Assembly: GCF_017562075.2 (NCBI RefSeq) | Contig: NC_054083.1 | Coordinates: forward strand, 22,689,428-22,753,427 | Direction of reading: 5' to 3' | DNA: 64,000 nt | From: Anopheles merus | Taxonomy: Eukaryota > Arthropoda > Insecta > Diptera > Culicidae | Shown: piece after piece, positions 48,701 to 57,196 of the stretch | Layout of the letters: each line of letters opens with the position of its first letter | How positions within the stretch are numbered: position 1 is the first letter of the stretch | The notes under the pieces: model-generated | The model's input: the letters and a program-made list of their open reading frames with translations, nothing else | Database searches by the model: none | What the model was told of the DNA's origin: nothing | Program-made: the position numbers and the translations under genes

Positions 48701-51700
48701 ATTCCATCAACGGAATCGGCTCTAAAATTTATTCCGAACTCGGAACCTGCCCGATTTCGAGCTTCTACCACTATACAACTAACATTGACTTTCTTTGCTC
48801 CTTCTTCTCTTCCTCCCCGCAGGTGCTACGTACCAAAACTACTGGAATCAGCCAATCACTTACTACGTTCCTCAGACGCCCGTCCCGTCGACGGTTGGTG
48901 GTGCGTCCATACTCATGCCGCCGCCGATGCCGCAAACGCCCGGCACCGGGGGCATCATCACGACCACGGCCACCGTACCGACGACCACGCCCGGCACGTC
49001 CGGGGCACCGATGGCGGGCAAGCGCAACACGACACCGCCCCAGAACGGTGGGCACGGCCAGTCGCAGGGCGGCGCCACGCACAGTGCCTCGGTAACGCCC
49101 GTGCCGATCTCACCATTCGCCACGAATATTCCCGTACCACTGCCCGACACCACGTCGGCGGCGGCGACCGGAGCCCCGATGTACGCCGCCTTCCCGCAGC
49201 CCCTGTACCCGAACATGCTTCCATTCGCCAGCCCGATGGCGACCCATCCCCATCCGGCTGCGGCCCCCGCCGGCACACTAGTACCCACTGCCGCATCATT
49301 CCATCCGCACCCGGTACCGGCCGGTGCACCGCAGCACCATCCCAGCGCTCACCATACGGCGGCCGGCGCTTCCGGCCCGCACGCCGACTCGTCCACCAGC
49401 AGCGGAGGGCTGCACCATCCAGCAGCACACTACCACCATCATCACCAGCAGCAGCATCAGCAGGGGCAACAGGGAGGCAGTGGCCACTATTCCAGCACGA
49501 ACGGACCGTCGAATGGAGGGGGCAGTGGAGGCGGTGGCGGCAACAGCAGTAGCAGTAGCAGCAGTAGCAACAGCAGTCACAGCGGTGGCAACCACAGCAA
49601 CAACAGTGCCACAAACGCACCCACACCCCAGTCGACGCCGAGCACACCGCTCTCGCTGCCCCTGTCCATGCCGCCCCATCACGGCGGTGTGCCGGCCGGT
49701 GCAACGCCCAAAGGTATGCCGCTCTTTCCAACGCCCCCGATCATGCCGAATGTGGCGGGCGGCGGAGGATACACGGGGCATCACCATTACGCTTCGTCGG
49801 ACGACCGGAAGCCGGGCAACGGGGGAGGCTACAAACCGAGAGGCCAGGCGGCAGTGGCGGCGGCGGCCGGTTCCAACGGGGGGCCGACCGGTGGCAGCTA
49901 CTTCAACTACAACGCATCGGCCAACGGACGGCAGATGACACCGAATAGCACGGGCGGCGGAGGCAACTATCAGCCGCAGGGAGGCATGAAGGGTGGCTAC
50001 GCACAGAACAATACAGGGAACAATAACCAAAACCAGAACGGGCCGCTAATACTGGGGCCGCCGCCGTCGGGTAAGCTGAACCGCCACGATGGCTCGGGCC
50101 AGCCGAACGCCGTCCCACCGGCGAACGGCAACTCCTCGAACAACAACAAACCGCCGCTGATACCGACGCTACCGAGCATGGTGGTGCCGGGGGCGACCGC
50201 ACCGAACGCTGCCAGTCTGGCGGGCGATAAAGCGCGCCTCAATCGCTCCTCAAAACCGCCCAACCTGGACCTGAAGCGCAGCTACAACAGCAACAGCTAC
50301 GGTGGGGTGAACAGCCGCAACACGCCCAGCACGAACTCGAACGAGAGCAACGGCTCACCGAACAGTATTACGTCTTCTTCCGTGCACGAGCACGGTGCGT
50401 CCCAGTCGCACCATCCAATGGTGCCACACCACGCGCACCATCACGTTGGCGGACATGGTGCTGCCGGCAACCATCCAGCGACACCGACGTCTCACCATCA
50501 CGCGGGTAGCCATCCGGTGGTGTCGGCGGGCGGCGGGCAGCAGCAACCTGCCCAGCAGCACGGTGCACTGCACCACCACCATCATCCAGGGCATCCGGCG
50601 GGGCCGCACGGGCAACATCATCCGCATCACGGTGGTGGTGGCGGCCAGTCGATGGCACACGGTGTGCCGCAGCAAGCGCAGCACGGTGGTCCGGGCGGTG
50701 GAGGGGGCGCAACACACTATTACCACGCGGGTGCAGGACAGTCGATGGCACAGGCTGGTGGTGGTGGGCAGGTGGGCCACTCTGGCCAATCGTCCTACTA
50801 CGCGGGCAACGGTCCGTCGCACCGAGGTGGCAGCGTGGGAAGCAACGGGGGCGGTAATGGAGCGACCGGTTCTGGGTCGGGCGGAAATGGAGGTGGCCAT
50901 GGTGCGGGACATCCGCACGCGATGCCGGCCGCCGCCGTAATGCACAATTCAGCGGTTGCAGCGGCGGCGGCGGCTGCGGCCGCTGTTGAACCGTACCATC
51001 AGCAGCTGATCCCGATTAATGCGGCGACCGGGATGTCGTACGTCAAAATCGGACAGGCGTATTATGTAAGTGAGAGGGGGGTGGGGGGATTCGGAGGAAG
51101 AGTAAATAGTTCTTGTGGGGCTTCCGGTACTAATGAAACGCTTTTCTTCCACCCATTTAGCCATCGCTAACATTGCCGCAAAGCCGCCGATCGCCTCCTA
51201 ATGAAATACGTCCAATTGCCGGGGTCTATCCGACGATGAATATGGTGATGCCGGGTATGTAGAGCCCCTAATGCATGACATCCAGTGCTGCAATATGCCA
51301 TGCGTGTCACGAGATATTCACCAACCAAAACAATGAACATATCCGTGGTAGCTTGATGCTCATTGCTGATACTCAATAAAAGTGGGTCATGACATGCCGA
51401 ACGCGACATGCGAGACCTTGAGTCTACCGCGATACTATGGCTCACAAGCTAAGCTTAATGCCGTCGCAAGCATAATCATGTGCTGTGAACAGTGCTTCCT
51501 GTGAACAGATCAGGCTGTGAATAGTGCTTCCAAATGTCACTGTTTCAGTCACCAACACTAATGACTGAAACGAAGCTCAGATCAACTCACGCATACAACT
51601 GAGATGATCAGAGATAAGACTCAAACAGTTGGTGGACCAATCAGATGCTGGATGACATTTTGTTTCGCACCCAACACTTGGCCACTCAATTAGTCACGAC

Positions 51701-52394
51701 AATTTCTGTCGGTGATAATCACGTCTTGGAATATATTTGGCGTGTGGTCTCTAGCAGCAAAATGAGAATGTTTTCTCGCTCTGTTTGGTTTAATGTTCTG
51801 TCGGGTCAATCAGAGCGAGAAACGATTTTGTTTCTTGGAACCACTCGCACGCACCGCATATCTCCAATGATGACTATCGTGATGATCACCGACTGAAAAT
51901 GTCGCGAAGAAGTGACTGACCAAGAGTCGGTTGCACACAATGTCACCAAGCATGTGATGGTCGTAACAATTGTTTGAGTCTCACCTCTGATCATCACAGT
52001 AATGCTCGTGACGCTGACATTTTGTTGTTGTTTCAGTCTGAGTATGTCATGTCTATGGCAGTGACATTTTCAGAACTGATCACAATAAAAAAGTCATTAC
52101 ATAGTGATTGACCAAGCGTTGGTCGCAAAAATGTCACAAAGCATGCATTGATCACACCAATCTTTTTGAGTATCCCTCTGATTATCACAATTGAGTACTT
52201 GGCGCTGACATGGATTTTGCTTCAGTCAGATTTTTGTATGACATTGACAGTGACATTATGCAGTACTGATGACATCTGTTGCTTAAGTATCACTTACACC
52301 GTCCTTATTCTTTTTAGCATCTCGACAATTTACACCACGACCACAGCACAGCAGCAGCTACAGCAATGCCAAGGTGAATAAATCGCTTCGATAA
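26977..52394 (+). CDS. enc: encore orthologue: R3H/SUZ-domain RNA-binding protein (gene span, 5' incomplete)
   Basis: Twelve exons join in frame: 26977-27718, 40385-42247, 42589-42735, 42903-43105, 45276-45497, 45580-45974, 46046-46173, 46241-46807, 46882-47266, 48823-51065, 51161-51254 and 52318-52394. Together they give about 2,354 residues plus a missing N-terminus. An R3H domain (about residues 687-777) and the following SUZ motif identify the encore/R3HDM/ARPP21 family. Drosophila Encore, about 1,800 residues, is a cytoplasmic germline protein needed for exit from cyst divisions, gurken/oskar mRNA regulation and Cyclin E turnover with the SCF-proteasome; the same role here is inference. 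The product is longer because of Gly, Ser, Asn, Gln, His and Ala tracts. Every junction has GT-AG and matching phases. Intron 1 is 12.7 kb, and four introns carry repeats or transposons. Confidence 0.85.
34089..34283. mobile_element. 195-bp TA-flanked MITE (Tc1/mariner-like)
   Basis: Terminal inverted repeats: left CAGGGTTTCCCACGATTTAT, right ATAAATCGTGGAAACCCTG. They match over about 19 bp with one indel and continue into ATTGGTC / CCAACCAAT. TA on both sides (34087-34088 and 34284-34285) is the likely target duplication. No ORF. Confidence 0.75.
34515..34700 (-). mobile_element. SINE family 2, reverse orientation
   Basis: 186 bp bounded by a perfect 11-bp duplication, AATCCATTTCA, at 34504-34514 and 34701-34711. 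On the minus strand the tRNA-like head reads GGTCCCGTGATACAATCGTC and contains GGGTTCAAGCCCC; GGTCC can pair with GGACC about 70 nt on. The body (GGCTGCGTGGTAATGAA, then AAGTCTCGAAAGCC) differs from family 1. Confidence 0.85.
35808..36014 (+). mobile_element. SINE family 1, near full length
   Basis: Head GTGGTACAGTCGTCAACTCG, B box GGTTCAAGCCCC, body AATAAGTCACTGAAAGCC, 3' end TTGAGCCATAGAATAAGAAG. More diverged than the 11463 copy; no clear target duplication. Confidence 0.8.
36055..36249 (+). mobile_element. SINE family 1 with target duplication
   Basis: Flanked by AATTTGGAATTG (36043-36054) and AATTTGGAGTTG (36250-36261), one mismatch. The B box is altered to GGTACAAGCC and part of the body near 36150 is deleted, so this copy is probably no longer transcribable. 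It lies only about 40 bp after the previous SINE. Confidence 0.85.
36450..36760. repeat. Degenerate 10-bp tandem array (GGATGACTCT-like)
   Basis: Imperfect decamers such as GGATGACTCT, GGACGACTCC and AGATGACTCG are repeated about 25-30 times. The reverse complement of the 48.3-kb unit is GGATCACTCC, so this is the same repeat family in the opposite orientation. Confidence 0.7.
40385..42247 (+). CDS. enc: encore exon carrying the R3H domain and SUZ motif
   Basis: 621 codons, phase 0 at both ends. It starts IAGGKGKHLTRSHAMRES, matching the conserved KxxxLxRSxAxxEES region of R3HDM proteins. The ATG at 40427 is internal. Low-complexity Ser, Gly, Thr and Asn tracts follow up to about 41650. Next comes the conserved block: a start near DQSGVNLLQFFKETL (41704), the RMLIHRVAAYFGMEH segment with the R-x3-H signature (about 41861-41905), and RIPDIRFKNLI...PRKSILKRD, the SUZ motif (about 41956-42040). 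R3H and SUZ domains bind single-stranded RNA. A poly-Gly run lies at 42067-42140, followed by an acidic/basic segment AKSFEERDEEYDKSKRRLF. The donor is GAG|GTAAGA. Confidence 0.9.
42589..42735 (+). CDS. enc: encore exon, probable 49-codon cassette
   Basis: 147 nt, phase 0 at both ends, so it can be skipped without changing frame. Acceptor GGACTTTCAG, donor GTG|GTACGG. It encodes HDSESDQWQWISTDG, a Gly run, then LQNNRLLKVQSV. This matches the position and character of the acidic W-SSTDSDG motif found just after the SUZ region in vertebrate R3HDM2, which supports it as genuine coding sequence. The donor is weaker than neighbouring ones, consistent with alternative use. Confidence 0.7.
42903..43105 (+). 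CDS. enc: encore exon
   Basis: Acceptor CCTACTTTTAG, donor G|GTGAGT, phase 0 to phase 2. Encodes SKSHSFGGYGG and LLRGDSITSTKS, matching the SSFSG...LTRGDSIGSSK motif of R3HDM proteins. Confidence 0.85.
43285..44545. mobile_element. Outer inverted-repeat element in an encore intron, interrupted by a hAT-like copy
   Basis: Left arm (about 43285-43540) and right arm (about 44350-44545) are imperfect reverse complements. The left reads GATGAGTTAACATTTCTGG and CTCCGTGCCGACTAGCC; the right reads CCAGAA-type and GTCGACACGGAGG sequences as the complement. Both have many GAGTGA/ATGAGT motifs. I cannot place the ends or a target duplication exactly. Confidence 0.5.
43549..44277 (-). mobile_element. 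hAT-like foldback element, copy 2 (truncated, reverse orientation)
   Basis: Begins CAGTGCTGCAAAATGTCACT and ends near CAGTACTG / CAGCACTG. It aligns with the reverse complement of 51283-52268 but lacks that copy's first ~240 bp. The central TTTCTCGCTCTGATTGACC hairpin is conserved. No target duplication found. Confidence 0.7.
44611..45234. mobile_element. 624-bp foldback transposon with 8-bp target duplication
   Basis: Bounded by perfect TTCCCGAT duplications (44603-44610 and 45235-45242). Ends are inverted: TAGTGTTGGGTAAAGT on the left and ACTTTACCCAACACTA on the right. The 8-bp duplication indicates a hAT-type transposase. The interior is almost wholly built of GTGCGCAC, GCTAGCAC and CACTGTGC words, including about six units of an 18-bp tandem repeat (GCTGAGAGAGCGCACTTT) near 44875-44985. 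It should fold into a long hairpin. No ORF is meaningful. Its right end is 41 bp upstream of the next encore exon. Confidence 0.9.
45276..45497 (+). CDS. enc: encore exon
   Basis: 222 nt, phase 2 to phase 2. Encodes SYLTSSYKTQSIRSDSVTPS and ends PKGSVLIDPQTFQPIVNQDG, matching the GS-LINPxTGxPxxNxDG motif of encore-type proteins. Acceptor TTCAAACGCAG lies close to the foldback transposon. Confidence 0.9.
45580..45974 (+). CDS. enc: encore exon
   Basis: 395 nt, phase 2 to phase 1. Starts SLYHFDPSNLPP, continuing the conserved motif from the previous exon, then a basic KVSKRKFEKQKSF segment and a Gly-rich stretch. The donor is G|GTGCGT. Reading through it gives a spurious extension. Confidence 0.9.
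46046..46173 (+). CDS. enc: encore exon
   Basis: 128 nt, phase 1 to phase 0; encodes ENSSLCEEISQTTNELGALK. Flanked by TTTGTAG and GAA|GTGCGT. Confidence 0.85.
46241..46807 (+). CDS. enc: encore exon with Asn and Asp/Glu tracts
   Basis: 189 codons, phase 0 at both ends. Contains a nine-residue Asn run (46419-46445) and an acidic run of Asp/Glu (about 46519-46550). Acceptor CTACTCGCCAG, donor GCG|GTAGGT. Confidence 0.9.
46882..47266 (+). CDS. enc: encore exon, Ala/Tyr/Pro-rich
   Basis: 385 nt, phase 0 to phase 1. Encodes PDGAIYAVPSSLVYTYPTAM and FVPVYDPQQQQ, the aromatic/Pro-rich C-terminal half typical of encore/R3HDM, with two Ala runs. Donor G|GTAAGA. Confidence 0.9.
47340..47750. repeat. 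Degenerate 12-bp array (CGGAATCGGCTC-like)
   Basis: Repeated GAATC(G/T)(A/G/C)CTCCG words, densest at 47385-47485, then decaying into ATTCCGATT-type sequence up to 47750. Confidence 0.8.
48150..48530. repeat. 10-bp minisatellite, GGAGTGATCC
   Basis: About 36 decamer units. Eleven consecutive units at 48311-48420 are identical; units outside are progressively diverged (GGACTGATCC, AGAGTGATCT, GGTCCGATCC), indicating a homogenised core with decayed edges. Each unit contains GATC. Confidence 0.95.
48600..48760. repeat. Second 12-bp array (GGAATCGGTTCC-like)
   Basis: Same word family as 47340-47750: GGAATCGGTTCC, GGAATCGGCTCC, GAAATCGGAATCG. Confidence 0.8.
48823..51065 (+). CDS. enc: encore exon, long low-complexity C-terminal region
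   Basis: 2,243 nt, phase 1 to phase 0. Starts with YQNYWNQPITYYVPQTP, then long Pro/Thr, His/Gln, Ser/Asn and Gly/His-rich stretches, and ends with an Ala run, YHQQLIPINAATGMSYVKIGQAYY. The composition suggests intrinsic disorder and possibly granule-type condensation; that is inference. Donor TAT|GTAAGT. Confidence 0.9.
51161..51254 (+). CDS. enc: encore penultimate exon
   Basis: 94 nt, phase 0 to phase 1. Encodes PSLTLPQSRRSPPNEIRPIAGVYPTM-type sequence. Acceptor CACCCATTTAG, donor G|GTATGT. If the intron is retained, translation ends two codons later at TAG 51260-51262. Confidence 0.85.
51283..52268 (+). mobile_element. hAT-like foldback element, copy 3, with perfect target duplication
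   Basis: 986 bp flanked by ATGACATC at 51275-51282 and 52269-52276. Ends CAGTGCTGCAATATGCC and GACATTATGCAGTACTG are inverted repeats in the hAT style (CAGNG start). Long inner arms are also inverted (TGAGACTCAAACAG..., ...TTTGAGTCTCACCTCTGATC) around a TCTCGCTCTG / CAGAGCGAGAAA hairpin. It has no transposase and occupies nearly all of the last encore intron. Confidence 0.9.
52318..52394 (+). CDS. enc: encore last coding exon and stop
   Basis: Acceptor TTCTTTTTAG, phase 1. Encodes ASRQFTPRPQHSSSYSNAKV and finishes NKSLR before TAA at 52392-52394. Confidence 0.85.
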
Positions 52395-54462
52395 GAGGAA
52401 GGAAAAGAACAAACACACACACGCAATGCATCGGGAAGTAGAAATTGGTGCGTATACATATACATTACTATAAATCCGACACGTCGTAGTAAACAGCAGA
52501 GTACGGCGCAGTGTGTGTGCGTGTGTAGTAGGACAAATACGCAAGCTTAAAAACCAACCATACCAGAAGGTAAAGCATATACTTTTAGAAAGAAAGAGAG
52601 AAGGGTAGAGAGATGGGATATAATGTGATCAGTGCTGATCTGAGATCGGCTACGAAAATGCAACAACTATAGTTACTTCACCGGCTAGCATACCTACTAA
52701 CCTCGCATCTACACTCCCAGACAGAGAGCTATCGTGTTTTGTGAGCTTGGAGTGTGGTGTGAGGTATGTGAGGTTGTTATAACGAAATGGAGGCAGCAAA
52801 CGACTAATAGAAGAGAACATTAGAAAGACACAAACAAACAAACAAGTTAATCACTAAGAGCGGAAGCGTGACAATGCATATGAATGAGACATTTATTTAG
52901 GAAAGGAAACATATTAAGGAATACGCACCTCTTCCCGCAACCTAACCCTCTCTTATCCTATTCAAGACATGTTACTTTACGAGACGGAAAGTAGAGCAAG
53001 CCTGAGAGGGAGAGGCGAGAGAAAGTGTTAATGATGATGGTACGTTTTAGAACGTAACAGGCTAGGATGAGTTACAGTTTGCAACAGTATAAATATCTTA
53101 GTTTGCTGATCTTTAACACAATCAATCGTGTGTATCGGACAGGCTCGTTATCTATCAGGAAAAGTGCAAGAAGAAGGAAAAGTAAGCGCGAAATTGAAAC
53201 TACAGGCAGGACCAACAAAACTGTTCAAAAGGTGCAAACAAAAGTGGGAACGGAACGTCATAGTGACTAAAGGTATCACAGCAGGATGTGATAAATATGC
53301 AAAATATGGAGCGTGCAAAGTGTTGCGATAAAAAAGCGTAAACAAGCTATAGGTATCGATCTAATCAGTTGGAAGAGTAATCCAATAACGAGAGCATCAC
53401 TCTTTAGTAATAGGATGAGAGGAAACGCGCTATGTTAACTATAAAGGAGTGTTTAAAGAAGACAGCGGGAAGCATCGATGGCTATGAATAAGAATCGCGA
53501 ACAGAACGAGTGTGAATAATGAGTGCAAATGATCGAACAGTGTTTGAACAATAAAGAAAGAGTATGATCAGCATGAACAAGGAATGAATGTATGCATGTT
53601 AAGGAGTGAGCGTGTGTGTGGCGTGTGGTTGGCATGCGCATGGATAAACAGTCGTTACGTTGAAATAAGTTCTAGTGGAGGCGCAAACTGTAGTGCGAAC
53701 AGTGCAGCAAAAAAAAAAAAAGAAATACAACACAACAGCAATAAAAAGCTACACATAGGACCACCCATTTTATGCTGAAGATGAAGGGAAGGATAAAAAA
53801 ACAGAGAGATATATTCCATGTGAAAAGATTTCAACAAAAATGCTATACAGTGAAAAGCAAAAGGGAAATATGCCACGCACACACACACTCACACTAACTA
53901 CTCTGCAACACCGAGAAACTAACCAAATTTGCGCCAAAGCTATTGTTGTGTGATGAAACCCAGAATTCAGTTACTGCTTCTTAGAAATGTGTGATCGATA
54001 ACCAAAAACAAAAAAAACTAATACAAATAATATTAAATACAAAGGCATACTGGAACTCCGAAGAGCTGTGCTGTGGTGCGACGAGGTGAAAGAATGTAGA
54101 GAGAACGAATACCCGTGTTGCCGGATAGTCAGTTACCATGAAGTAGTAAGTGCAAAACCTATATAAGAAGATTAGCGGAACGTAAACAAACGTAAAGCGT
54201 TAAGTTAGAAGGAAACGGAAATGCATTATTTACTTGCCAACGAACTTATCACGAACTGTAACAAAGAGGGAAAACAACAACAACAAAAACACGAACAGAC
54301 AGCAGACGACAGCATTCTTAATAGCAAACAATCATTAAGTCGATCAATTATATTTAAACAAAAACTCAACCACAGCAAACACACATACTAATCTAAACCG
54401 CGCAATGGTTCAATAGCATAGACCGTGCATTAGAAACGATTAAACCCCCTATGTAGAACGAA

Positions 54463-54463
<1 letters not shown>

Positions 54464-54512
<49 letters not shown>
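54464..54512. repeat. (GA)n microsatellite
   Basis: About 24 GA units, one interruption (GAAAGA). Confidence 0.9.
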
Positions 54513-54513
<1 letters not shown>

Positions 54514-56034
54514 ATATCTCTGCATGCAGCAGCATCCATTCAAACAATCCAAACAGTCATTAGTTAAACTTGACTTGCAACTAGCTATTTAATTTCCCTG
54601 TTAACGCAAAACTTACGCGCAAACTGTGAGATGATACAGCACGGGCAGCAAAGCAAATGCAACACGGCTTCGATGCACGTGTAGTGCGGCGGTTGCTATT
54701 GGTTGTGTTTACGTTTGCTGGTTGTGCTTTTGTACGTTATGTTCCCCATGCACTAGGATCCCCTTTAAAGGCTGTTTATTTTTTAAATTTAAATGATTTA
54801 AAGATTTCGATACAAAGTTAATGTTACCATGGGGTATCAAACGGAATATGGCGGGAGGTTTCATCACTCGTTTCCTCGTTTAAAGCTTGTATAATGTGCA
54901 TGATGCTAGTGAATTTACGTTATAGATCTGAACGCTTACATCAACTATCGTTCGAAGCTTGTCATGATTGTTGTGGCGTACGGAGTAATCATTCGTCCAA
55001 AGCATTCGCAAAATTCTGTCACCGTAAAGTGTTAAGCACAACACGTGACGCATGCCAAACAACGCGCGGATTGTAGCGAGAGTGTCAAAAAACCATTACT
55101 AGTCACAGAAAACTTAACTCTCTTGTTGATATTGTTCTGTACATCGGCATCATTTAAAATGAGTGTTAGGTGGTGTTAGATGGGCTGGCGTTACCGACAG
55201 CCATGCAGAGCCATTTTCAGCCGTCGGACGACAGCTACTGTTTCTTGTGTTACATCGATATCTTATTCTTAGTCCTGCTGTCCCTTACGGAATATTATAC
55301 CGTAAACTCTTCAGCAAATCAGTGTGCTATAGTAGATCGAGCCGTCTGTCTAGAACCTGCAAAACCGTACGGAAAGCCATACCAAAATACCATTCGCAAA
55401 CAATAAAAACGAACATTAAGTTACAATTAACAACAAAAAAAGAAAACAATACTAACTAACAAAACATTAAAAATACATTCACCAAAATGACAGTGAAGCA
55501 GCAACTCGCATGAAAATGGAACAGAAACTAAAACCGGCATCAGTTTATTATGTGGAGTTTTCAATGGAACGGAAATGCTTGAAAGAACATCTAAAAACGC
55601 TACGGTAGTGAAAGGAATATAAAATAGTGCGAGAAGTGCAACACTTAAACGAGATAAGTAAAAAAAGCGAAACGAGAATTGAGTGAACGAGTTGAACTAG
55701 CAAGCACACATACACAAAAAAAAACACAGACCCACAAATGGAACAGTTGATTAAATGTGTTATTATATATATGAAAGAATTTATTTATTTTAATTTATAT
55801 ACACGAAGAAGAGCAGAGCAGTGCAGAGAAGTTCAGCAGCAGCAAGCGAGAAAAACACAAAAGTAAACGGAAGAAAATGTATGAAAAAGCACGAGCAAAA
55901 GCGTGTGTGGTGGTTGCGTGTCGGTTAGAAAGTATAGCAAAACCGAAAAAGCAGTGGGAAAGGAAAGGAAATGATGGAACAGTGCAAACTGGACAAAGAA
56001 CAAAAATTGAGTGAAAAAGTAACAAGAAAAAACA

Positions 56035-56037
<3 letters not shown>

Positions 56038-56091
<54 letters not shown>
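56038..56091. repeat. (GA)n microsatellite
   Basis: About 26 uninterrupted GA units. Confidence 0.9.
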
Positions 56092-56094
<3 letters not shown>

Positions 56095-56503
56095 AACAAA
56101 CAAACAAGTACTTATATTAAGACAAAACAAGTGAAACTGCTGCAGCGACAAGAGTGGAGGAAACTATTTCCAAGCGAAAAGAAAAATGAAGCAAACCTAA
56201 AAAAAAGTAATGTAGAAAAATCTGGATCGTGTTTAGTGTTTGGCCGTTTCGTTGAAAAGATATTGAGAAATCGAAAAGCAATTTCGTGGAAATACTATGG
56301 AGCAGGGAATGCTTATTGATTTGAAGCAATTTTTGTTTACGAGACATTCATAAGTAGATACATTGTACAGCTGCTGCATGCGTGATTGATTACGACAACT
56401 TTTCGTATGAAGTAACTTGTTGTAAGTTTCTTCTCATCCGGAGTCTAGAAAAGGCGTTGTACTAAATCCAGCTCGCTTAGTTACTGGCAAGGTCTTCTCT
56501 CAG

Positions 56504-57190
56504 ATGGTTTCGATACAGCTTGTTACGGGCAGCGGTTTGCTTCTGCTGCTTGTAAGTATTAATTTGTCGTACGTCGAACCCTCCTGTACACTGCTGGACT
56601 TTCGTGGCCGGCCGATCAAGCGTGCTGGATACGTTCACAGTGCATTGAACTACCTGCGATACGACAGCTCGTTCTACACACCGTACAGCTTTTTCAACTC
56701 CACGCTAGGATTAGACTGTGTGAATAGCAACATCACGTACAAAAATCGTCGCTTGAGCATCATTTTGTACTGCCCGATAGCGCCGGGTCCCACTGATCAA
56801 CAGTACATCGATGTCTTTCCGACCGACCCAAAGTTGATTCGTTTGGCGCACAGGTGGAACGATTGCCACAGTACCACGTACCGTTTGCATTACGACGATG
56901 CGTCTCGCTCATTGTACGTGAAGGCAACCATGAATACAGGGGACGGCAATCGAACCAGCATGTTTCTAGCCCAGAAGCAGTGGGCCGAGGCGGAGATTGA
57001 GAAAATGGATAGTAAGTTCGATGCACAGTACTCGTTTCATCCCGGAGTTAATTGCAGCTGTCGGTATCGGCTGGAGATGTTGGTTGCGTTTGACCGGATG
57101 AAAAATTGCAATGGTTTGTTCGGCAAGACAAACCATCCTGTTCTTCTTTCACTTATTGCTATGTTGATAATGCAACAGTGGACTAAATAA
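56504..57190 (+). CDS. Secreted, probably membrane- or GPI-anchored Cys-containing protein, paralogue 1
   Basis: 228 residues, single exon. A signal peptide covers about residues 1-23 and a hydrophobic tail lies at 212-223 (PVLLSLIAMLIM) with only five residues after it, which suggests GPI anchoring or a C-terminal membrane segment. Seven cysteines lie at 28, 72, 90, 121, 184, 186 and 202. Asn-linked glycosylation motifs occur at 65, 76, 149 and 183. Shared with the gene at 59421: LRYDSxxYxPxSxFN, VFPxxD, W(N/K)DC, Y(L/V)(R/K)A, MFLA and a CxC pair. I do not recognise a named domain and assign no function. The poly(A) signal at 57191 begins one base after the stop. Confidence 0.8.
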   Translation: MVSIQLVTGSGLLLLLVSINLSYVEPSCTLLDFRGRPIKRAGYVHSALNYLRYDSSFYTPYSFFNSTLGLDCVNSNITYKNRRLSIILYCPIAPGPTDQQYIDVFPTDPKLIRLAHRWNDCHSTTYRLHYDDASRSLYVKATMNTGDGNRTSMFLAQKQWAEAEIEKMDSKFDAQYSFHPGVNCSCRYRLEMLVAFDRMKNCNGLFGKTNHPVLLSLIAMLIMQQWTK

Positions 57191-57196
57191 AATAAA
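57191..57196 (+). terminator. Poly(A) signal directly after the paralogue 1 stop
   Basis: AATAAA starts immediately after the TAA, implying a very short 3'UTR. Confidence 0.6.

Larger units (their letters stand above)
47267..48822 (+). other. encore intron made mostly of short tandem repeats
   Basis: A 12-bp GGAATCGGCTCC-type array (about 47340-47750), a G run (47849-47866), a short GGATCACTCC block (about 47915-47945), the main decamer array (48150-48530) and a second 12-bp block (48600-48750) fill most of it. Acceptor CTTCCTCCCCGCAG. Confidence 0.8.
52395..56330 (+). other. enc: Probable long encore 3'UTR
   Basis: Almost 4 kb of A-rich, CAAACA/GAACGA-rich sequence with no coding frame, of the kind seen in long insect 3'UTRs. 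AATAAA motifs occur at 53550, near 53743 and at 55402. Two GA microsatellites lie within. The true cleavage site cannot be chosen from sequence alone. Another gene's untranslated sequence in part of it is not excluded. Confidence 0.5.
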
